From Paenalcaligenes suwonensis (GTDB lineage Bacteria; Pseudomonadota; Gammaproteobacteria; Burkholderiales; Burkholderiaceae_B): a stretch of 64,000 bases of DNA. The position numbers were made by a program, and so were the translations under genes. The DNA lies in contig NZ_JAANPV010000011.1 in assembly GCF_011290505.1 (NCBI RefSeq), forward strand, positions 1 to 64,000. The letters run 5' to 3'. Below the pieces are notes generated by a model. The model did no database searches. It worked only from the letters and a program-made list of their open reading frames with translations, and had not been told where the DNA came from. Shown here in pieces: positions 62,476-64,000 of the stretch (positions within the stretch are counted from its first letter, which is position 1; every line of letters begins with the position of its first letter).

Positions 62476-62569
62476 TTGTCACCTGATTGCTTTACAATGC
62501 CTGCTGTACCTTTGTACATAACGCAGGCCGTATATGACAGCCGCCTTTTTCCTTTTCTGATACCAACTT

Positions 62570-62833
62570 ATGCGCATACTAGGACGTTTTGTAGTGGCTT
62601 TAGTGGTGGCAGTTGTCGCCAGTGTGGCGGCGGCGGGGGTGTTTTTGCCCGTGGCAGGTGTGCTTGAAGGGGGCGATTTCAATTGTTTTGCAACGGTTAT
62701 AGCAGAATGCATTGAGGCTTTTCAATGGGGGCTGCTGTTGTATGGGCCGTGGTTTGTGATAGTGGGTGCCGTAGTGGGCACGCCGTTGTTGCTCATGCTA
62801 TGGGCATGGTGGGAGTCCCGCCATGGTAGATAG
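62570..62833 (+). CDS. Small membrane protein of unknown function, 87 aa
   Basis: Two to three hydrophobic segments (about 5-25, 49-62 and 64-80) with basic ends. The ATG at 62570 has no clear ribosome site. It overlaps the start of the chromate transporter by 11 bases, so it is translated with it and may be functionally linked. No family recognised. Confidence 0.6.
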   Translation: MRILGRFVVALVVAVVASVAAAGVFLPVAGVLEGGDFNCFATVIAECIEAFQWGLLLYGPWFVIVGAVVGTPLLLMLWAWWESRHGR

Positions 62834-64000
62834 GCGGGAGTCAGAGCGCAGTGCATGGTTCGTGTTTTGGGTGTTTTTGCGCTTGGGCTTAACCTCCTTT
62901 GGTGGGCCCGTTGCACATCTGGGGTATTTTCATAGCGAGTTTGTAGAACGCCGCCGTTGGCTAAGTGAACAAAGCTATGCGGATCTGGTGGCGCTCTGTC
63001 AGTTTTTGCCAGGCCCCGCGAGCAGTCAAGTCGGGATGGCGATAGGCTTGTTACGCTCAGGCTATAAAGGGGCCTTTGCGGCATGGTTAGGGTTTACCTT
63101 GCCGTCAGCCATAGTGCTGATCCTCTTTGCGCTCGGGGTGGGCCTATACGGCCATGCGATGCCGGTAGGGGTGTTGCAGGGGTTGAAAATCGTTGCTGTG
63201 GCAGTAGTCGCTCAGGCTGTATGGGGGATGGCACGGCAATTATGCCCCGATGCAGTGCGCGTAACCTTGATGGTAGCTGCTTGTTGTGCGGTGCTATGGC
63301 TACCGTTTACCTTTGTTCAGGTCATCGTGATTGCATTCGCAGCCTTGCTTGGCATGGTCGTGTGTAAAGCCAGTACTAAAGGGCCTACAGAAGCCTTGCT
63401 CATCCCTGTTACACGACGCGCGGGAGTGCGGTGGTTAGTGCTGTTTGTCGTGCTGCTAATAGGGCTGCCTTTATTGGCGCTGCTGCACTCCAGTGTCTTG
63501 CTTTCGATGACGGATGCTTTTTATAGGGCAGGAGCTTTAGTGTTTGGCGGTGGGCATGTGGTCCTGCCTTTGCTGCAAGCCGACATGGTACCTACAGGGC
63601 TAGTCAGTAACGAAACGTTTTTAGCTGGTTATGGAGCTGCCCAAGCAGTACCTGGCCCGCTGTTTACCTTTGCTGCATTTTTAGGGGCGTCGTTGCAAGG
63701 GCCTATTACCGGATGGTGGGGTGGCTTGATTGTGGTAGTGGTCATTTTCGTACCGTCGTTCTTGCTGGTTGTGGGGGCATTGCCGTTTTGGGAGCAGTTA
63801 CGCCGTAATCAGCATGCGCAATCAGCGCTGATGGGGGTAAATGCGGCGGTGGTAGGGGTGTTAGTCGCTGCGTTGTACGACCCTGTATGGACCAGTGCCA
63901 TTCATACGTCGCGTGATTTTGCTGTGGCACTTGTGGCGTTAGTGGCCTTGATGGTGTGGAAGTTACCGCCCTGGTTGGTGGTGTTGGGTACGGGTGGGCT
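62823..64000 (+). CDS. chrA: Chromate transporter ChrA, partial at the window end
   Basis: From ATG 62823 the frame is open through to the end of the window (392 codons). It carries the ChrA signatures FLRLGLTSFGGPVAHLGYF and CQFLPGPASSQVGMAIG in the first half and ALVFGGGHVVLPLLQ with QAVPGPLFTFAAFLGA in the second half: two homologous membrane halves of a long-chain CHR protein, about twelve helices. CHR proteins export chromate. The C-terminus is missing. It overlaps the preceding small membrane gene by 11 bases. Confidence 0.9.
   Translation, partial: MVDRRESERSAWFVFWVFLRLGLTSFGGPVAHLGYFHSEFVERRRWLSEQSYADLVALCQFLPGPASSQVGMAIGLLRSGYKGAFAAWLGFTLPSAIVLILFALGVGLYGHAMPVGVLQGLKIVAVAVVAQAVWGMARQLCPDAVRVTLMVAACCAVLWLPFTFVQVIVIAFAALLGMVVCKASTKGPTEALLIPVTRRAGVRWLVLFVVLLIGLPLLALLHSSVLLSMTDAFYRAGALVFGGGHVVLPLLQADMVPTGLVSNETFLAGYGAAQAVPGPLFTFAAFLGASLQGPITGWWGGLIVVVVIFVPSFLLVVGALPFWEQLRRNQHAQSALMGVNAAVVGVLVAALYDPVWTSAIHTSRDFAVALVALVALMVWKLPPWLVVLGTGG

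Overview
The window looks like chromosome from a betaproteobacterium of the order Burkholderiales, most likely family Alcaligenaceae. This is inferred from gene content and order: recA-recX, a DUF2889 gene just before sucCD, terC, a hemC-hemD-hemX-hemY run, ppa, the long aspartate carbamoyltransferase with an N-terminal helix-turn-helix, and autotransporters. No species can be fixed from the sequence alone. No rRNA, insertion sequence or CRISPR array was seen.

Region 1 (1-9124) is the right arm of a prophage or related integrative element whose left end lies outside the window. It starts with about 780 bases of noncoding DNA packed with strong inverted repeats, which I read as a candidate large structured RNA plus a structured leader. 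A translationally coupled run of small genes follows, leading to a RecT annealing protein and a YqaJ-type exonuclease. Next come a C5-cytosine DNA methyltransferase flanked by two A+T-rich genes on the opposite strand, a small helix-turn-helix protein (probable excisionase) and a tyrosine integrase. The integrase lies against the 3' end of a CAU-anticodon tRNA gene (tRNA-Ile2 by its acceptor-stem pairs), and the terminator of that tRNA lies inside the 3' end of the integrase gene.

Region 2 (9202-53350) is mostly conserved chromosome. It holds corA; a LysR regulator, class III aminotransferase and 2-oxoadipate dioxygenase/decarboxylase set (probable 2-aminoadipate to 2-hydroxyglutarate route of lysine catabolism); a candidate small RNA; nfeD/qmcA; pirin; and an alpha-2-macroglobulin/PBP1C pair (periplasmic protease trap plus peptidoglycan repair). 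It continues with pyrB, rdgC, recA-recX under a LexA box, divergent metR/metE, an orphan chemoreceptor, alaA, sucCD, terC with a tiny membrane protein, the haem operon hemCDXY, ppa and an FAA hydrolase. It ends in a small accessory cluster (50.9-53.0 kb) of a C39-like protein, a three-helix membrane protein, an apparently frameshifted unknown and a DUF333 lipoprotein, then the initiator tRNA.

Region 3 (53350-64000) is accessory and surface-related. Two divergent autotransporters, a subtilase and an HExxH putative metalloprotease, share closely related beta-barrels and are separated by a 60-base interrupted palindrome. Then come a 43-residue acidic Cys-containing mini-protein, a LysR/MFS divergent pair, and a chromate transporter cut by the window end.

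The most unusual items are the structured RNA candidate at the left edge, the repeat-rich methyltransferase with its AT-rich neighbours, the paired protease autotransporters with their symmetric intergenic element, the small RNA with a C/U-rich anti-Shine-Dalgarno motif, and the 43-residue mini-protein.
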